Under the pieces are notes generated by a model. The model did not search any database and was not told the origin of the DNA. It saw only the letters and a program-made list of their open reading frames with translations. The position numbers were made by a program, and so were the translations under genes. A stretch of 64,000 nucleotides of DNA from Pseudomonas benzenivorans (GTDB taxonomy: Bacteria > Pseudomonadota > Gammaproteobacteria > Pseudomonadales > Pseudomonadaceae), in the NCBI RefSeq assembly GCF_900100495.1, contig NZ_FNCT01000002.1, positions 186,001 through 250,000 of the forward strand, written 5' to 3'. The number at the start of each line of letters is the position of its first letter. The first letter of the stretch is position 1. Below, in pieces: positions 12,260 to 21,132 of this stretch.

Positions 12260-13620
12260 TCGAACAACGCATCCAGCGCCTGTTCCAGGCGGGTCACGGC
12301 GATCACCTGCAAGCCGGCCGGCGCCTCCTTGGGCGCATTGCCCTTGGGCACTATGGCGCGCTTGAAGCCGTGCTTGGCCGCCTCCTTCAGGCGTTCCTGG
12401 CCGCTCGGCACCGGGCGGATCTCGCCGGACAGGCCGATCTCGCCGAACACCAGCAGGTCGTGGGCCAGCGGGCGGTTGCGCAGGCTGGAGATCACCGCCG
12501 CCATCAGCGCCAGGTCGGAGGCGGTTTCCAGCACCTTGACCCCGCCGACCACGTTGAGGAACACGTCCTGGTCGTAGGTGGGGATGCCGCCGTGCCGGTG
12601 CAGCACGGCCAGCAGCATGGCCAGGCGGTTCTGGTCCAGGCCCAGGGTGACGCGGCGCGGGTTGCCCAGGTGGCTGGTGTCGACCAGCGCCTGCACCTCC
12701 ACCAGCATCGGCCGGGTGCCTTCCCAGGTGGCCATGACCACGCTACCCGGCACCTCTTCCTGGGCGCGGGTGAGGAAGATCGCCGAGGGGTTGGTGACCT
12801 CCTTGAGGCCCCTGTCGGTCATGCCGAACACGCCCAGTTCGTTGATCGCGCCGAAGCGGTTCTTCACTGCGCGCAGCAGACGCAGGCGCCCGTCGGATTC
12901 ACCCTCGAAATACAGCACGGTGTCGACCATGTGCTCGAGCACCCGCGGCCCGGCCAGCGCGCCTTCCTTGGTCACGTGGCCGACCAGAAAGATCGCCGTG
13001 CCGCTCTGCTTGGCGAAGCGCACCAGCAGCGCCGCGCTCTCACGCACCTGGGCGACGCCGCCCGGTGCCGACTGCAGCTGTTCGGTGAAGATGGTCTGGA
13101 TCGAGTCGATCACCATCACCTTGGGTTTTTCCAGGCGCGCGGTGGCGATGATCGCCTCGATGCAGGTTTCGGTCATCACCTTGAGCTGGTCTTCCGGCAA
13201 CCCCAGGCGGCGGGCGCGCATGGCCACCTGCTGCTGGGATTCCTCACCGGTGACGTACAGCGCGGGGAAGCGCACGGCGATATTGCACAGGGTCTGCAGG
13301 AGGATGGTCGACTTGCCGATCCCTGGGTCGCCGCCGATCAGCACCACCGAACCGTCCACCAGGCCGCCGCCGAGGACCCGGTCCAGCTCGCCCGAGGCGG
13401 TGGAGAAACGCGGCATCTCCTCGACGCTGACTTCCGCCAGGGTCTTGAGCTGCGCCTGCTGGCCGGCCCAGCCGGTACGCCCGTTGGGGGTCGCGGCGTT
13501 GGCTTCGAGTAGGGTCTCGACCAGGGTATTCCAGGCGCCGCACTCGCCGCACTGCCCGGCCCATTTGGGGAAGGTGGCGCCGCACTCGGTGCAGCCGTAC
13601 AAGCGCTTGGCCTTGGCCAT
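12256..13620 (-). CDS. radA: DNA repair protein RadA
   Basis: RecA-like ATPase that processes recombination intermediates and extends branch migration; cytoplasmic. 454 aa, normal length. It has the C4 zinc finger (C10, C13, C24, C27), Walker A GDPGIGKST (97-105), the RadA-specific KNRFG motif (253-257), and a C-terminal Lon-protease-like domain with LSGEIRPV near the end. It is convergent with mapZ; its TAG stop is inside the right CTAG of element C. The neighbourhood mapZ-radA is the P. aeruginosa PA4608-PA4609 order, from memory. Confidence 0.97.
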   Translation of the reverse strand: MAKAKRLYGCTECGATFPKWAGQCGECGAWNTLVETLLEANAATPNGRTGWAGQQAQLKTLAEVSVEEMPRFSTASGELDRVLGGGLVDGSVVLIGGDPGIGKSTILLQTLCNIAVRFPALYVTGEESQQQVAMRARRLGLPEDQLKVMTETCIEAIIATARLEKPKVMVIDSIQTIFTEQLQSAPGGVAQVRESAALLVRFAKQSGTAIFLVGHVTKEGALAGPRVLEHMVDTVLYFEGESDGRLRLLRAVKNRFGAINELGVFGMTDRGLKEVTNPSAIFLTRAQEEVPGSVVMATWEGTRPMLVEVQALVDTSHLGNPRRVTLGLDQNRLAMLLAVLHRHGGIPTYDQDVFLNVVGGVKVLETASDLALMAAVISSLRNRPLAHDLLVFGEIGLSGEIRPVPSGQERLKEAAKHGFKRAIVPKGNAPKEAPAGLQVIAVTRLEQALDALFD

Positions 13621-13685
13621 AAGGCGGGCTCCGTCAGACGAAAGCGCGCATCATAGCCTTTCCGTTCGGCCCACCGGCAGCGGAA

Positions 13686-13955
13686 TCAGCCCTGGCAGCA
13701 GCCGCAGCAGTGACTGGCCGCCGGCTTGAGTCGACTGGCGACCTGGTCCTTGAGTTCGACCCGCTGCTGCTTCAACGCATTCAGGGCGTCGTCGGCCAAC
13801 ACCTCGATACCGTCCTCTACCCGGCAGATACGTTTGTCGAGCACTTCATACTCATCGGCCAGGCGGGCGAACTGCGGATCGGATTGGCGCAGGGCGTGCA
13901 GTTCCGCACGCAGTTCGGGAAAATCATGGACCAAGGGGTGGTGTTCGATATGCAT
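13686..13955 (-). CDS. YdcH/DUF465 family small protein with Cys-rich tail
   Basis: 89-aa protein of the YdcH (DUF465) family, whose function is unknown. It is mostly one helical hairpin: HPLVHDFPELRAELHALR, then FARLADEYEVLDKRI and the charged second helix. The C-terminus ends HCCGCCQG, with four cysteines in five positions, absent from the second copy next door; this could bind metal or form disulfides. It sits 65 bases upstream of radA on the same strand and 66 bases downstream of a second family member. Confidence 0.85.
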   Translation of the reverse strand: MHIEHHPLVHDFPELRAELHALRQSDPQFARLADEYEVLDKRICRVEDGIEVLADDALNALKQQRVELKDQVASRLKPAASHCCGCCQG

Positions 13956-14021
13956 GCTGGCGCTCCATGGAAGGAATGCGCGCAGATTACCCCCGCGTGG
14001 CCAGCCATCCCTTGATCCGGG

Positions 14022-14279
14022 TCAACCGGATTGACCACCCGCGCCGTTGCTCAGCAGCGTAGCGATCTCGTCCTTGAGGGTGACCCGCTGCATCTTCAGC
14101 CCCTGCAGCCGCATCTCGTCCATGGCCACCCGGCCGTCTTCCACCTCGTAGATGCGCTTGTCCAACTCGCTGTACTCCTCGGCCATTCGGGCGAAATGGC
14201 TGTCGGCCTGGAGCAAGGCGCGCAATTGCGTCTCGAACTGCGGAAACTCACGGCTAAGTGGATGATATTGCAATGGCAT
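14022..14279 (-). CDS. YdcH/DUF465 family small protein
   Basis: 85-aa YdcH-like protein with the family pattern HPLSREFPQFETQLRALL and FARMAEEYSELDKRIYEVEDG. I chose ATG 14277-14279 over ATGs further upstream because GGGAGG stands 7 bases before it and the protein then begins at the family's usual N-terminus. It is a tandem paralogue of the gene at 13686-13955 but has no cysteine tail. Both may be co-transcribed. Function unknown. Confidence 0.85.
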   Translation of the reverse strand: MPLQYHPLSREFPQFETQLRALLQADSHFARMAEEYSELDKRIYEVEDGRVAMDEMRLQGLKMQRVTLKDEIATLLSNGAGGQSG

Positions 14280-14455
14280 GGCGATTCCCTCCCAGGCAAG
14301 CGTATTCATCATCAGACTAGCTCAGCCCGCGGCTTTCCACCGAAAGCCTGGACCACCGGCACCCGCACGGCCGTGCGGCAGGCCCCGCCGCCTGGCTGGC
14401 AAGCGCACGGCGCTGGATTACACTCTGCGCACACCATTACTCAGGGAGTGAAACA

Positions 14456-14869
14456 ATGAGCATCCTCAGCGAATTCAAAGCCTTCGCCGTCAAAGGCAAC
14501 GTGGTCGACATGGCCGTGGGCATCATCATCGGTGCCGCCTTCGGCAAGATCGTCTCGTCCTTCGTCGGCGATGTGGTGATGCCGCCGCTGGGCGTGCTGA
14601 TCGGCGGGGTGGACTTCTCCGACCTGGCCATCGTGCTCAAGGCCGCCGAGGGGGAGATTCCTGCGGTCACCCTGGCCTACGGCAAGTTCATCCAGGCCAT
14701 CATCGACTTCACCATCATCGCCTTCGCCATCTTCATCGGCATCAAGGCCCTGAACAAGCTCAAGCGCGAGGAGGAAGCGGCGCCCGCCGCAGCGCCGGCG
14801 CCGACCAGGGACCAGGAACTGCTGAGCGAGATCCGCGACCTGCTCAAGGCGCAGCAGGGCAAGGAATAA
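14456..14869 (+). CDS. mscL: Large-conductance mechanosensitive channel
   Basis: Inner-membrane emergency valve opened by membrane tension on hypo-osmotic shock. 137 aa, normal length. The N-terminal amphipathic helix [11 protein letters not shown] leads into TM1 ([20 protein letters not shown]). TM2 is around residues 75-100 ([20 protein letters not shown]). A charged C-terminal bundle follows, with an Ala/Pro-rich linker. GGGAG lies 7 bases before the ATG. Single gene, divergent from the YdcH pair and convergent with the reductase at 14931. Confidence 0.97.
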   Translation: MSILSEFKAFAVKGNVVDMAVGIIIGAAFGKIVSSFVGDVVMPPLGVLIGGVDFSDLAIVLKAAEGEIPAVTLAYGKFIQAIIDFTIIAFAIFIGIKALNKLKREEEAAPAAAPAPTRDQELLSEIRDLLKAQQGKE

Positions 14870-14930
14870 TCGCGCCGCTGCAGGATGATGGCGCCCGCGG
14901 GCGTCATCTTCATGGGTGCACGGCACGACG

Positions 14931-15707
14931 CTACCAGTAGTTTTCCACCGCCACCTGACCCGGCCGACGGGTCAGGCTCAGCTGCAGGTCGCGCTGTTTC
15001 AGCAGGGTGCGGGTGTCTTCGATCATCTGCGGGTTGCCGCAGAGCATCAGCCGCGAATGCTCGGGACTGAGGGTCAGTCCGGCGGCGCGCTCCAGCTCGC
15101 CGCTGCTCAGCAAGCTGGTGATGCGCCCGTGCAGGCAACCCGGCGCCTGTTCGCGGGTGACCAGCGGCAGGTAGGTCAATTGGTCGGCGTATTCGGCCAG
15201 ATGTTGCAACTGCCTGAAACCGCGAATCATCGGTTGATAGGCCAGTTCGCTGGCGGTGCGCGCACTGTAGACCAGGACGATGCGGGCGAAACGCTGCCAG
15301 GCCTCGAAGTCCTGGAGGATCGACAGGAACGGCGCCAGGCCGGTGCCACTGGCCAGCAGCCAGAGGTCGCGGCCATCGACGAAACGCTCGAGGGTGAGGA
15401 AGCCGTAGGCCTGCTTGTCCACCAGCAGACTGTCGCCGGCCTTGAGCCGGCTCAGTTCGGAGGTGAACTCGCCGCCCGGCACGACGATGGAGAAGAATTC
15501 GAGGAACTCGTCGTGCGGCGCCGACACCATCGAGTAGGCGCGCCAGACCAGCGAGCCATCGGCCTTCTGCACGCCGAGGCGGGCGAATTGCCCGGCGCGG
15601 AAGCGAAACCCCGGATCGCGCGAACAGCGCAGGCTGAACAGGCTCGGCGACCAGACGTGCACGTCGCTCAGGGTCTGGCGGGTGAACTTCTCTTCGCTGG
15701 CGGTCAT
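14931..15707 (-). CDS. fpr: Ferredoxin-NADP+ reductase, bacterial subclass
   Basis: FAD enzyme passing electrons between NADPH and ferredoxin or flavodoxin; cytoplasmic. 258 aa. FAD-binding RAYSMVSAP, the ferric-reductase-type EFFSIVVPGG, and the NADP-binding GTGLAPFLS and MLCGNPQMI are visible. The short C-terminus ends in aromatic residues (ENYW), as in bacterial Fpr proteins. GGGAG is well spaced before the ATG. Pseudomonads have two such genes; the mscL-linked copy is the one here, so the subtype name (FprB-like) is an inference from context. Confidence 0.9.
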   Translation of the reverse strand: MTASEEKFTRQTLSDVHVWSPSLFSLRCSRDPGFRFRAGQFARLGVQKADGSLVWRAYSMVSAPHDEFLEFFSIVVPGGEFTSELSRLKAGDSLLVDKQAYGFLTLERFVDGRDLWLLASGTGLAPFLSILQDFEAWQRFARIVLVYSARTASELAYQPMIRGFRQLQHLAEYADQLTYLPLVTREQAPGCLHGRITSLLSSGELERAAGLTLSPEHSRLMLCGNPQMIEDTRTLLKQRDLQLSLTRRPGQVAVENYW

Positions 15708-15780
15708 ACTTCACTCCCATCGCTTACCGGCTCACGTGCAGTGTCCCGCAAAGTGCCCCCGACAAACACCAGCAGCTTAT

Positions 15781-16905
15781 ATGCCTATATTCGTTACGCC
15801 TTTTGCCCAGCTCGAGCTGATCCGCCACCCCGAACAGCAGGCCGAGCCGCTGCAGGCCTTCGACGCCGCCGACCAGTACCTGCTGACACACTTGCACGAG
15901 CAGGGCCTGGCGAGAGGCGACCGGGTGCTGCTGCTCAACGACAGCTTCGGCGCCCTGGCCGCCAGCCTGGCCGGCCATGCCCTGGTCACCAGCAGCGGCG
16001 ACTCGCACCTGGGCCATCTGGGCCTGACCGCCAACCTGGTGCGCAACCACCTGCCTGCCGACGCCATCGACTTCGTAGCGGCCAGCGAGACGGCGCAAGG
16101 GCCGTTCGACTGGGTGCTGATCCGCGTGCCGAAGACCCTGGCATTGCTGGAGGAGCAACTGATCCGCCTGCACGGCCAACTGGCGCCCGGCGCGCGGGTG
16201 GTGGCCGCGGCCATGCTCAAGCATCTGCCGCGCGCCGCCGGCGACCTGCTGGCGAAATACATAGGCCCGGTGCAGGCCTCGCTGGCGGTGAAGAAGGCCC
16301 GCCTGCTGCTGGCCACTCCCGAAGACAAGCCGGTGCCGGTCTCGCCCTACCCCACGCGCTACCGCCTGGACAAGCCTGCGATCGAACTGCTCAACCACGC
16401 CAACCTGTTCTGCCGCGAAGGCCTGGACATCGGCACCCGGGCCTTCCTGCCGCACCTGCCCAAGCACCTGGGGCGGATTCGCGTAGCCGATCTCGGCTGC
16501 GGCAACGGCGTGCTCGGCATCGCCTACGCGCTGGGCAGCCCGCTGGCCGAGCTGTGCCTGGTGGATGAGTCCTATATGGCGGTGCAGTCGGCCACGGAGA
16601 ACTGGCGCGCCGCCTTGGGCGAGCGCCCGGTGACGATTCGCGCTGGCGACGGCCTGGCCGAACAGCCCGCCGACTCGCTGGACCTGGTGCTGTGCAACCC
16701 GCCGTTCCACCAGCAACAGGTGGTCGGCGACTTCCTCGCCTGGCGCATGTTCCAGCAGGCCCGCGCCGCCCTGGTCAAGGGCGGCGAGCTGTGGATAGTC
16801 GGCAACCGCCACCTGGGCTACCACGCCAAGCTCAAACGGCTGTTCCGCGGCGTCGAGCAGGTGGCGGCCACACCGAAGTTCGTGGTGCTCAAGGCGATTA
16901 AATAG
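15781..16905 (+). CDS. rlmG: 23S rRNA (guanine1835-N2)-methyltransferase
   Basis: AdoMet-dependent methyltransferase acting on naked 23S rRNA. 374 aa with ATG at 15781, close to the 378 aa of E. coli RlmG; an in-frame ATG at 15682 gives an N-terminus unlike the family. It is a duplicated methyltransferase fold. The degenerate N-terminal half lacks the motif. The C-terminal half has DLGCGNGVLG (AdoMet) and the catalytic CNPPFHQ. Next to the mscL/fpr pair. RsmC is the close paralogue, but the N-terminus and length favour RlmG. Confidence 0.88.
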   Translation: MPIFVTPFAQLELIRHPEQQAEPLQAFDAADQYLLTHLHEQGLARGDRVLLLNDSFGALAASLAGHALVTSSGDSHLGHLGLTANLVRNHLPADAIDFVAASETAQGPFDWVLIRVPKTLALLEEQLIRLHGQLAPGARVVAAAMLKHLPRAAGDLLAKYIGPVQASLAVKKARLLLATPEDKPVPVSPYPTRYRLDKPAIELLNHANLFCREGLDIGTRAFLPHLPKHLGRIRVADLGCGNGVLGIAYALGSPLAELCLVDESYMAVQSATENWRAALGERPVTIRAGDGLAEQPADSLDLVLCNPPFHQQQVVGDFLAWRMFQQARAALVKGGELWIVGNRHLGYHAKLKRLFRGVEQVAATPKFVVLKAIK

Positions 16906-16913
16906 GCGATCCC

Positions 16914-16975
16914 GTAGGGTGCGCCGTGCGCACCAAGAGCTTACGGGCTGCATTGGTGCGCACGGCGCACCCTAC
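16914..16975. repeat. GTAGGGTGCGC palindrome, copy 1
   Basis: Two perfectly complementary 23-base arms (16914-16936 and 16953-16975), beginning GTAGGGTGCGCCGTGCGCACC, around a 16-base spacer. It lies between convergent rlmG and the cio operon, where it could also stop transcription. Related copies are at 21186, 36572 and 40703. Confidence 0.85.
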
Positions 16976-17008
16976 CTACCCCCTGCAACATCTAACGGGT
17001 ACATAGCC

Positions 17009-17152
17009 TTACGGTGTGCCCATCCCCGCCGCCTGCATAAACAGGCGCAGCAGCCCAGCCACCGCACCGAGCGTCAGCACGCTGGCGGTCCAGATCGCCA
17101 GCAGCCAGCCGAGGCGCTGCCACAAGGGTTTCTTCCCGCGCATATCGCTCAT
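17009..17152 (-). CDS. DUF2474 family small membrane protein of the cio operon
   Basis: 47-aa reading frame starting MSDMRGKKPLWQRL, with one membrane helix (about residues 15-39, WLLAIWTASVLTLGAVAGLL), 10 bases after the cioB stop on the same strand. DUF2474 proteins are short single-span proteins found beside cydAB/cioAB. By analogy with CydX they may be accessory subunits of the oxidase; that role is inferred. ATG and TAA frame are clear. Confidence 0.82.
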   Translation of the reverse strand: MSDMRGKKPLWQRLGWLLAIWTASVLTLGAVAGLLRLFMQAAGMGTP

Positions 17153-17162
17153 CGCCCGCCCC

Positions 17163-18170
17163 TCAGTGATAACCGTCTTCCTCGCGCACCTTGCCGCGGA
17201 ACACGTAGTAGCTCCAGGCGGTGTACATCAGGATGAAGGGGATGATGAACAGCGCGCCGACCAGGATGAAGCCCTGGCTCTGCGGCGGTGCGGCGGCCTC
17301 CCAGATGCTGATCGCCGGCGGGATGATATGCGGCCACAGGCTGATGCCCAGGCCGCTGTAGCCGAGGAAGATCAGCGTCAGGGTGAGCAGGAACGGCGAG
17401 TAGTGGGCGTTGCTGACCACCGCGCGCAGCAACGCCCAGGTGCACAGCAGCACCAGCAGCGGCACCGGCAGGAACCAGAACAGGTTGGGCAGGCTGAACC
17501 AGCGCTGGGCGATCTCGGCATGGGCCAGGGGCGTCCACAGGCTGACCACGCCGGTCACCGCCAGCAGGACGAACACCAGCGGCCGCGCCAGATCGTGCAT
17601 CTGCTGCTGCAGGCGGCCCTCGGTCTTCATGATCAGCCAGGTGCAGCCGAGCAAGGCGTAGGCGGCGATCAGCGCCAGGCCGCAGAACAGCGAGAACGGC
17701 GTCAGCCAGTCGAAGGCGCCGCCGGCATAGACCCGCTCGACCACCTCGAAGCCGTCGATATAGGCGCCCAGCGCCACGCCCTGGAAGAAGGTCGCGGTCA
17801 GCGAACCGCCGATGAACGCCTTGTCCCACAGATGGCGCTTGGCTGCCCTGGCCTTGAAGCGGAACTCGAAGGCCACGCCGCGGAAGATCAGCCCCAGCAG
17901 CATCAGGATCAGCGGCAGGTAGAGCGCGCTCAGGACCACCGCGTAGGCCAGCGGGAAGGCGCCGAACAGCGCCGCGCCGCCGAGCACCAGCCAGGTCTCG
18001 TTGCCGTCCCACACCGGCGCCACGGTGTTCATCATCACATCGCGCTCGCCCTTGCTCTCGACGAAGGGGAAGAGGATGCCGATGCCCAGGTCGAAGCCGT
18101 CCATGACCACGTACATCATCACGCCGAAGCCGATGATCAGCGCCCAGATCAACGAAAGATCGATGCCCAT
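17163..18170 (-). CDS. cioB: Cyanide-insensitive terminal oxidase subunit II
   Basis: Subunit II of the bd-type quinol oxidase, 335 aa, the size of P. aeruginosa CioB. It begins MGIDLSLIWALIIGFGVMMYVVMDGFDLGIG, in which the aspartates of VMDGFDLG are typical, followed by WDGNETWLV. About eight or nine membrane helices run along the length. GGAGG lies 8 bases before the ATG, and the cioA stop is only 2 bases upstream, so the two are cotranslated. It supports the quinol-oxidising, oxygen-reducing subunit CioA. Confidence 0.95.
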   Translation of the reverse strand: MGIDLSLIWALIIGFGVMMYVVMDGFDLGIGILFPFVESKGERDVMMNTVAPVWDGNETWLVLGGAALFGAFPLAYAVVLSALYLPLILMLLGLIFRGVAFEFRFKARAAKRHLWDKAFIGGSLTATFFQGVALGAYIDGFEVVERVYAGGAFDWLTPFSLFCGLALIAAYALLGCTWLIMKTEGRLQQQMHDLARPLVFVLLAVTGVVSLWTPLAHAEIAQRWFSLPNLFWFLPVPLLVLLCTWALLRAVVSNAHYSPFLLTLTLIFLGYSGLGISLWPHIIPPAISIWEAAAPPQSQGFILVGALFIIPFILMYTAWSYYVFRGKVREEDGYH

Positions 18171-18172
18171 AT

Positions 18173-19612
18173 TCAATTCCTCCCCGCCAGGCGGTCGCCG
18201 TCGTTGTCGTCCAGATCCTCGTCCGCGGCGGACAGCGGGCGCGACGGCGTGCGCTTGCGTCCGGGCCCGCCCTCGCTGGGCACCTGGCCCTCGTCGGTGA
18301 TCGGGCCCTTGCGCACCAGGCGCATCATGTAGCCGAGCCCCGCGCCGAACAGGGCGAAATACACCAGCACGAACAGCGCCAGGGTCAGGCTCATCTGCCC
18401 CAGGCCGTGCCCCGAGGAGGCCTCGGCGGTGCGCATCAGGCCCTGGACGATCCACGGCTGGCGACCGACCTCGGTGGTGTACCAGCCGGCGAGGATGGCG
18501 ATGATCCCCGAGGGCCCCATCCACACCGCCAGGTGGAGGAACGGCCGCGCCTGGAACAGCCGGCCACGGCTGCGCAGCCACAGGCTCCAGAGGCCGGTGA
18601 GGATCATCAGTGTGCCGAGGCCGACCATGACGCGGAAGGTCCAGAACACGACTGTCGAATTGGGCCGGTCCGCGGCGGCGAATTCCTTGAGCGCCGGCAC
18701 CTGCCGGTCCAGGCTGTGGGTCAGGATCAGGCTGCCGAGGGCGGGGATCTCCAGCTTGAAGCGGGTCTCCTCGCGCTGCATGTCCGGCCAGCCGAAGAGG
18801 ATCAGCGGGGTCGGCTCGTCGCCGTGGTTCTGCCAGTGCCCCTCGATCGCGGCGATCTTCGCCGGCTGGTACTGCAGGGTGTTGAGGCCGTGGAAGTCAC
18901 CGATCAGCGCCTGCAGCGGCGCCACCAGCAGAGCCATCCACATGGCCATCGAGAGCATCTTGCGCAGCGCCGGGTTGTCGCGTCCACGCAGCAGGTGCCA
19001 GGCCGCCGAGGCGCCGACGAAGAACGCCGTGGCGAGGAAGGCCGCAGTGGCCATGTGCGCCAGGCGATAGGGGAAGGACGGGTTGAACACCACCGCCAGC
19101 CAGTCCACCGGGATCACCCGCCCGTCGACGATCTCGAAGCCCTGCGGGGTGTGCATCCAGCTGTTGGAGGCGAGGATCCAGAAGGTCGAGATCAGCGTGC
19201 CGATCGCCACCATCAGCGTGGCGAAGAAGTGCAGCCCGGGGCCGACGCGCTGCCAGCCGAACAGCATGACGCCGAGGAAGCCGGCCTCGAGGAAGAAGGC
19301 GGTGAGCACCTCGTAGGTCAGCAGCGGCCCGGTGATCGCGCCGGCGAAGTCCGAGAAGGCGCTCCAGTTGGTGCCGAACTGGTAGGCCATGACCAGGCCG
19401 GAGACCACGCCCATGCCGAAGTTGACCGCGAAGATCTTCGCCCAGAAGTGGTAGAGGTCGCGGTACACCGTCTCGCCGCTCTTCAGCCACAGGCCCTCGA
19501 GCACCGCCAGGTAACTGGCCAGGCCGATGGTGATGGCCGGGAAGATGATATGGAAGGATATGGTGAAGGCGAACTGGATACGGGCCAGGTCTAGCGCCTC
19601 TATGCCGAACAT
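18173..19612 (-). CDS. cioA: Cyanide-insensitive terminal oxidase subunit I
   Basis: Heme-bearing subunit I of a bd-type quinol oxidase, 479 aa. The axial histidine region FAFTISFHIIFPAITIG, the conserved GFLGVMLFGWQRVGP and GRQPWIVQGLMRT motifs are present. The loop between helices 6 and 7 is short, as in the CioA class rather than E. coli CydA; this class is cyanide-insensitive. The hydrophilic C-terminal tail ends LAGRN. Transcription probably starts in the 278-bp spacer shared with the divergent MFS gene, which holds an ANR-like box. Confidence 0.93.
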   Translation of the reverse strand: MFGIEALDLARIQFAFTISFHIIFPAITIGLASYLAVLEGLWLKSGETVYRDLYHFWAKIFAVNFGMGVVSGLVMAYQFGTNWSAFSDFAGAITGPLLTYEVLTAFFLEAGFLGVMLFGWQRVGPGLHFFATLMVAIGTLISTFWILASNSWMHTPQGFEIVDGRVIPVDWLAVVFNPSFPYRLAHMATAAFLATAFFVGASAAWHLLRGRDNPALRKMLSMAMWMALLVAPLQALIGDFHGLNTLQYQPAKIAAIEGHWQNHGDEPTPLILFGWPDMQREETRFKLEIPALGSLILTHSLDRQVPALKEFAAADRPNSTVVFWTFRVMVGLGTLMILTGLWSLWLRSRGRLFQARPFLHLAVWMGPSGIIAILAGWYTTEVGRQPWIVQGLMRTAEASSGHGLGQMSLTLALFVLVYFALFGAGLGYMMRLVRKGPITDEGQVPSEGGPGRKRTPSRPLSAADEDLDDNDGDRLAGRN

Positions 19613-19749
19613 GGAAGATCCTCAGTCAGGTTATTCGGGGCACAGCCGTGTACCGGCTCCTGGAGTGCGGAGCGATAGAACCGTTGTTCTTATGGGAGGA
19701 TCGCGCGGCGGGCAGATCCAAGCAGCGGCAGGCAACACCACAATCGGTA

Positions 19750-19763
19750 TTGACCTGGATCAA
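19750..19763. promoter_or_regulatory. ANR/FNR-like operator between cioA and MFS gene
   Basis: TTGACCTGGATCAA matches the FNR-family consensus TTGAT-N4-ATCAA at nine of ten positions. It is 137 bases upstream of the cioA start and 127 bases upstream of the MFS gene. In P. aeruginosa ANR represses cioAB at low oxygen, which agrees with a site here. Which gene it controls is inferred. Confidence 0.7.
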
Positions 19764-19890
19764 TAAACGCCTAAAGAGTAACGCCCTGCCCGGCCCAGGC
19801 CGCTGTGGTTATTTGTCGCGCATGCCACTTGCTCGACTCGCCCGCCATGCTAGGCTGGCGCACCTTCAATAGTTAGCTACCTAATAGTCC

Positions 19891-21129
19891 ATGCACCTCC
19901 ACGGCAAGCTGCTCCTGCGCCATCAGCGCCCCTTCCTCGCCTTCTGGCTGGCGCGCGTCTGCACCGCCAGCGGCTTCCAGATGCTCACCGTGGCCATCGG
20001 CTGGCAGCTGTACCAGCTGACCGGCAGCGTGCTCGACCTGGGCCTGGTCGGCCTGGTCGAATTCCTCCCGCGGCTGCTGTTCATGCTGCACACCGGGCAT
20101 GTCGCCGACCGCTACGAGCGGCGCCGGGTGGCCGCGCTGTGCCAGGCCGGCCAGGCGCTGATCGCCCTCGCCCTGGTGCTGGGCAGCAGCAGCGGCGAGA
20201 TCTCCCGCGAGGCGATCTTCGTCCTGGCCTTCCTGCTGGGCAGCGCCCGCGCCTTCGAGATGCCGGCGACCCAGGCGCTGCTGCCCAGCCTGGTGCCGGC
20301 CGCGCTGTTCCCGGCGGCGGTGGCCGCCTCGGCCTCGGCGATGCAGACCGCGACCATCGCCGCACCGGCGCTCGGCGGCTTCCTCTATGCCTTCGGCAGC
20401 CTCTGGGTGTATGCGCCGACCGCGCTGCTCTATGTCCTGGCCTGCGCCCTGATGCTCAGCCTGCCGGCGCGCCAGGAGCCGCTGCGCAAGGAGCGCGCCA
20501 GCCTGGAGTCGCTGCTCGCCGGCATCCGCTACATCCGCAGCCGGCGGGATATCTTCGGCGCCATCTCGCTGGACCTGTTCGCCGTGCTGCTCGGCGGCGC
20601 CACCGCGCTGCTGCCGGTGTTCGCCAAGGACATCCTGCTCACCGGCCCCTGGGGCCTCGGCCTGCTGCGCTCGGCGCCGGCGGTGGGCGCGCTGCTGATG
20701 TCGTTCTGGCTGGCGCGCTTCCCCATCGAACGCAACGTCGGGCGGATCATGTTCAGCGCGGTCGGGGTATTCGGCGTGGCGACCATCGCCTTCGGCCTGT
20801 CCACCTCGTTCTGGTTCAGCCTGGCGGTGCTGGCAGTGCTCGGCGCGGCGGACATGATCAGCATGGTGATCCGCGGCGCCTTCGTGCAGCTGCAGACCCC
20901 CGACGCCATGCGCGGCCGGGTCAGCGCGGTGAACGGGTTGTTCATCGGCGCCTCCAACCAGCTCGGCGAATTCGAGTCGGGGCTCACCGCGCACTGGTTC
21001 GGCACGGTGCCGGCGGTGGTCCTCGGCGGGGTCGGCACCCTGCTGGTCAGCGGCGCCTGGATCAAGCTGTTCCCCAGCCTGGCGCGACGCGACCGGCTGA
21101 GCGAACCCGACCCGCAAAGCCCCGCCTAA
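19891..21129 (+). CDS. Major facilitator superfamily exporter (MFS_3/EntS-like)
   Basis: 412-aa, 12-helix transporter. The first helix follows MHLHGKLLLRHQRPFLAFWLARV, and the family motif GHVADRYERRRV lies between helices 2 and 3. This pattern and RARAFEMPATQALLPSLVP are typical of the MFS_3 group, which includes the enterobactin exporter EntS and many drug exporters. The substrate cannot be told from sequence. It diverges from cioA and is convergent with the DJ-1 gene. The ribosome binding site is weak. The TAA stop is 4 bases from the left end of MITE-like element D. Confidence 0.85.
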   Translation: MHLHGKLLLRHQRPFLAFWLARVCTASGFQMLTVAIGWQLYQLTGSVLDLGLVGLVEFLPRLLFMLHTGHVADRYERRRVAALCQAGQALIALALVLGSSSGEISREAIFVLAFLLGSARAFEMPATQALLPSLVPAALFPAAVAASASAMQTATIAAPALGGFLYAFGSLWVYAPTALLYVLACALMLSLPARQEPLRKERASLESLLAGIRYIRSRRDIFGAISLDLFAVLLGGATALLPVFAKDILLTGPWGLGLLRSAPAVGALLMSFWLARFPIERNVGRIMFSAVGVFGVATIAFGLSTSFWFSLAVLAVLGAADMISMVIRGAFVQLQTPDAMRGRVSAVNGLFIGASNQLGEFESGLTAHWFGTVPAVVLGGVGTLLVSGAWIKLFPSLARRDRLSEPDPQSPA

Positions 21130-21132
21130 CCG

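Noticed and set aside
17163..18581. Extended CioB frame of 472 codons reaching back into cioA
   Set aside because: The first 137 codons are out-of-frame cioA sequence. A strong ribosome binding site and family start place CioB at 18170.
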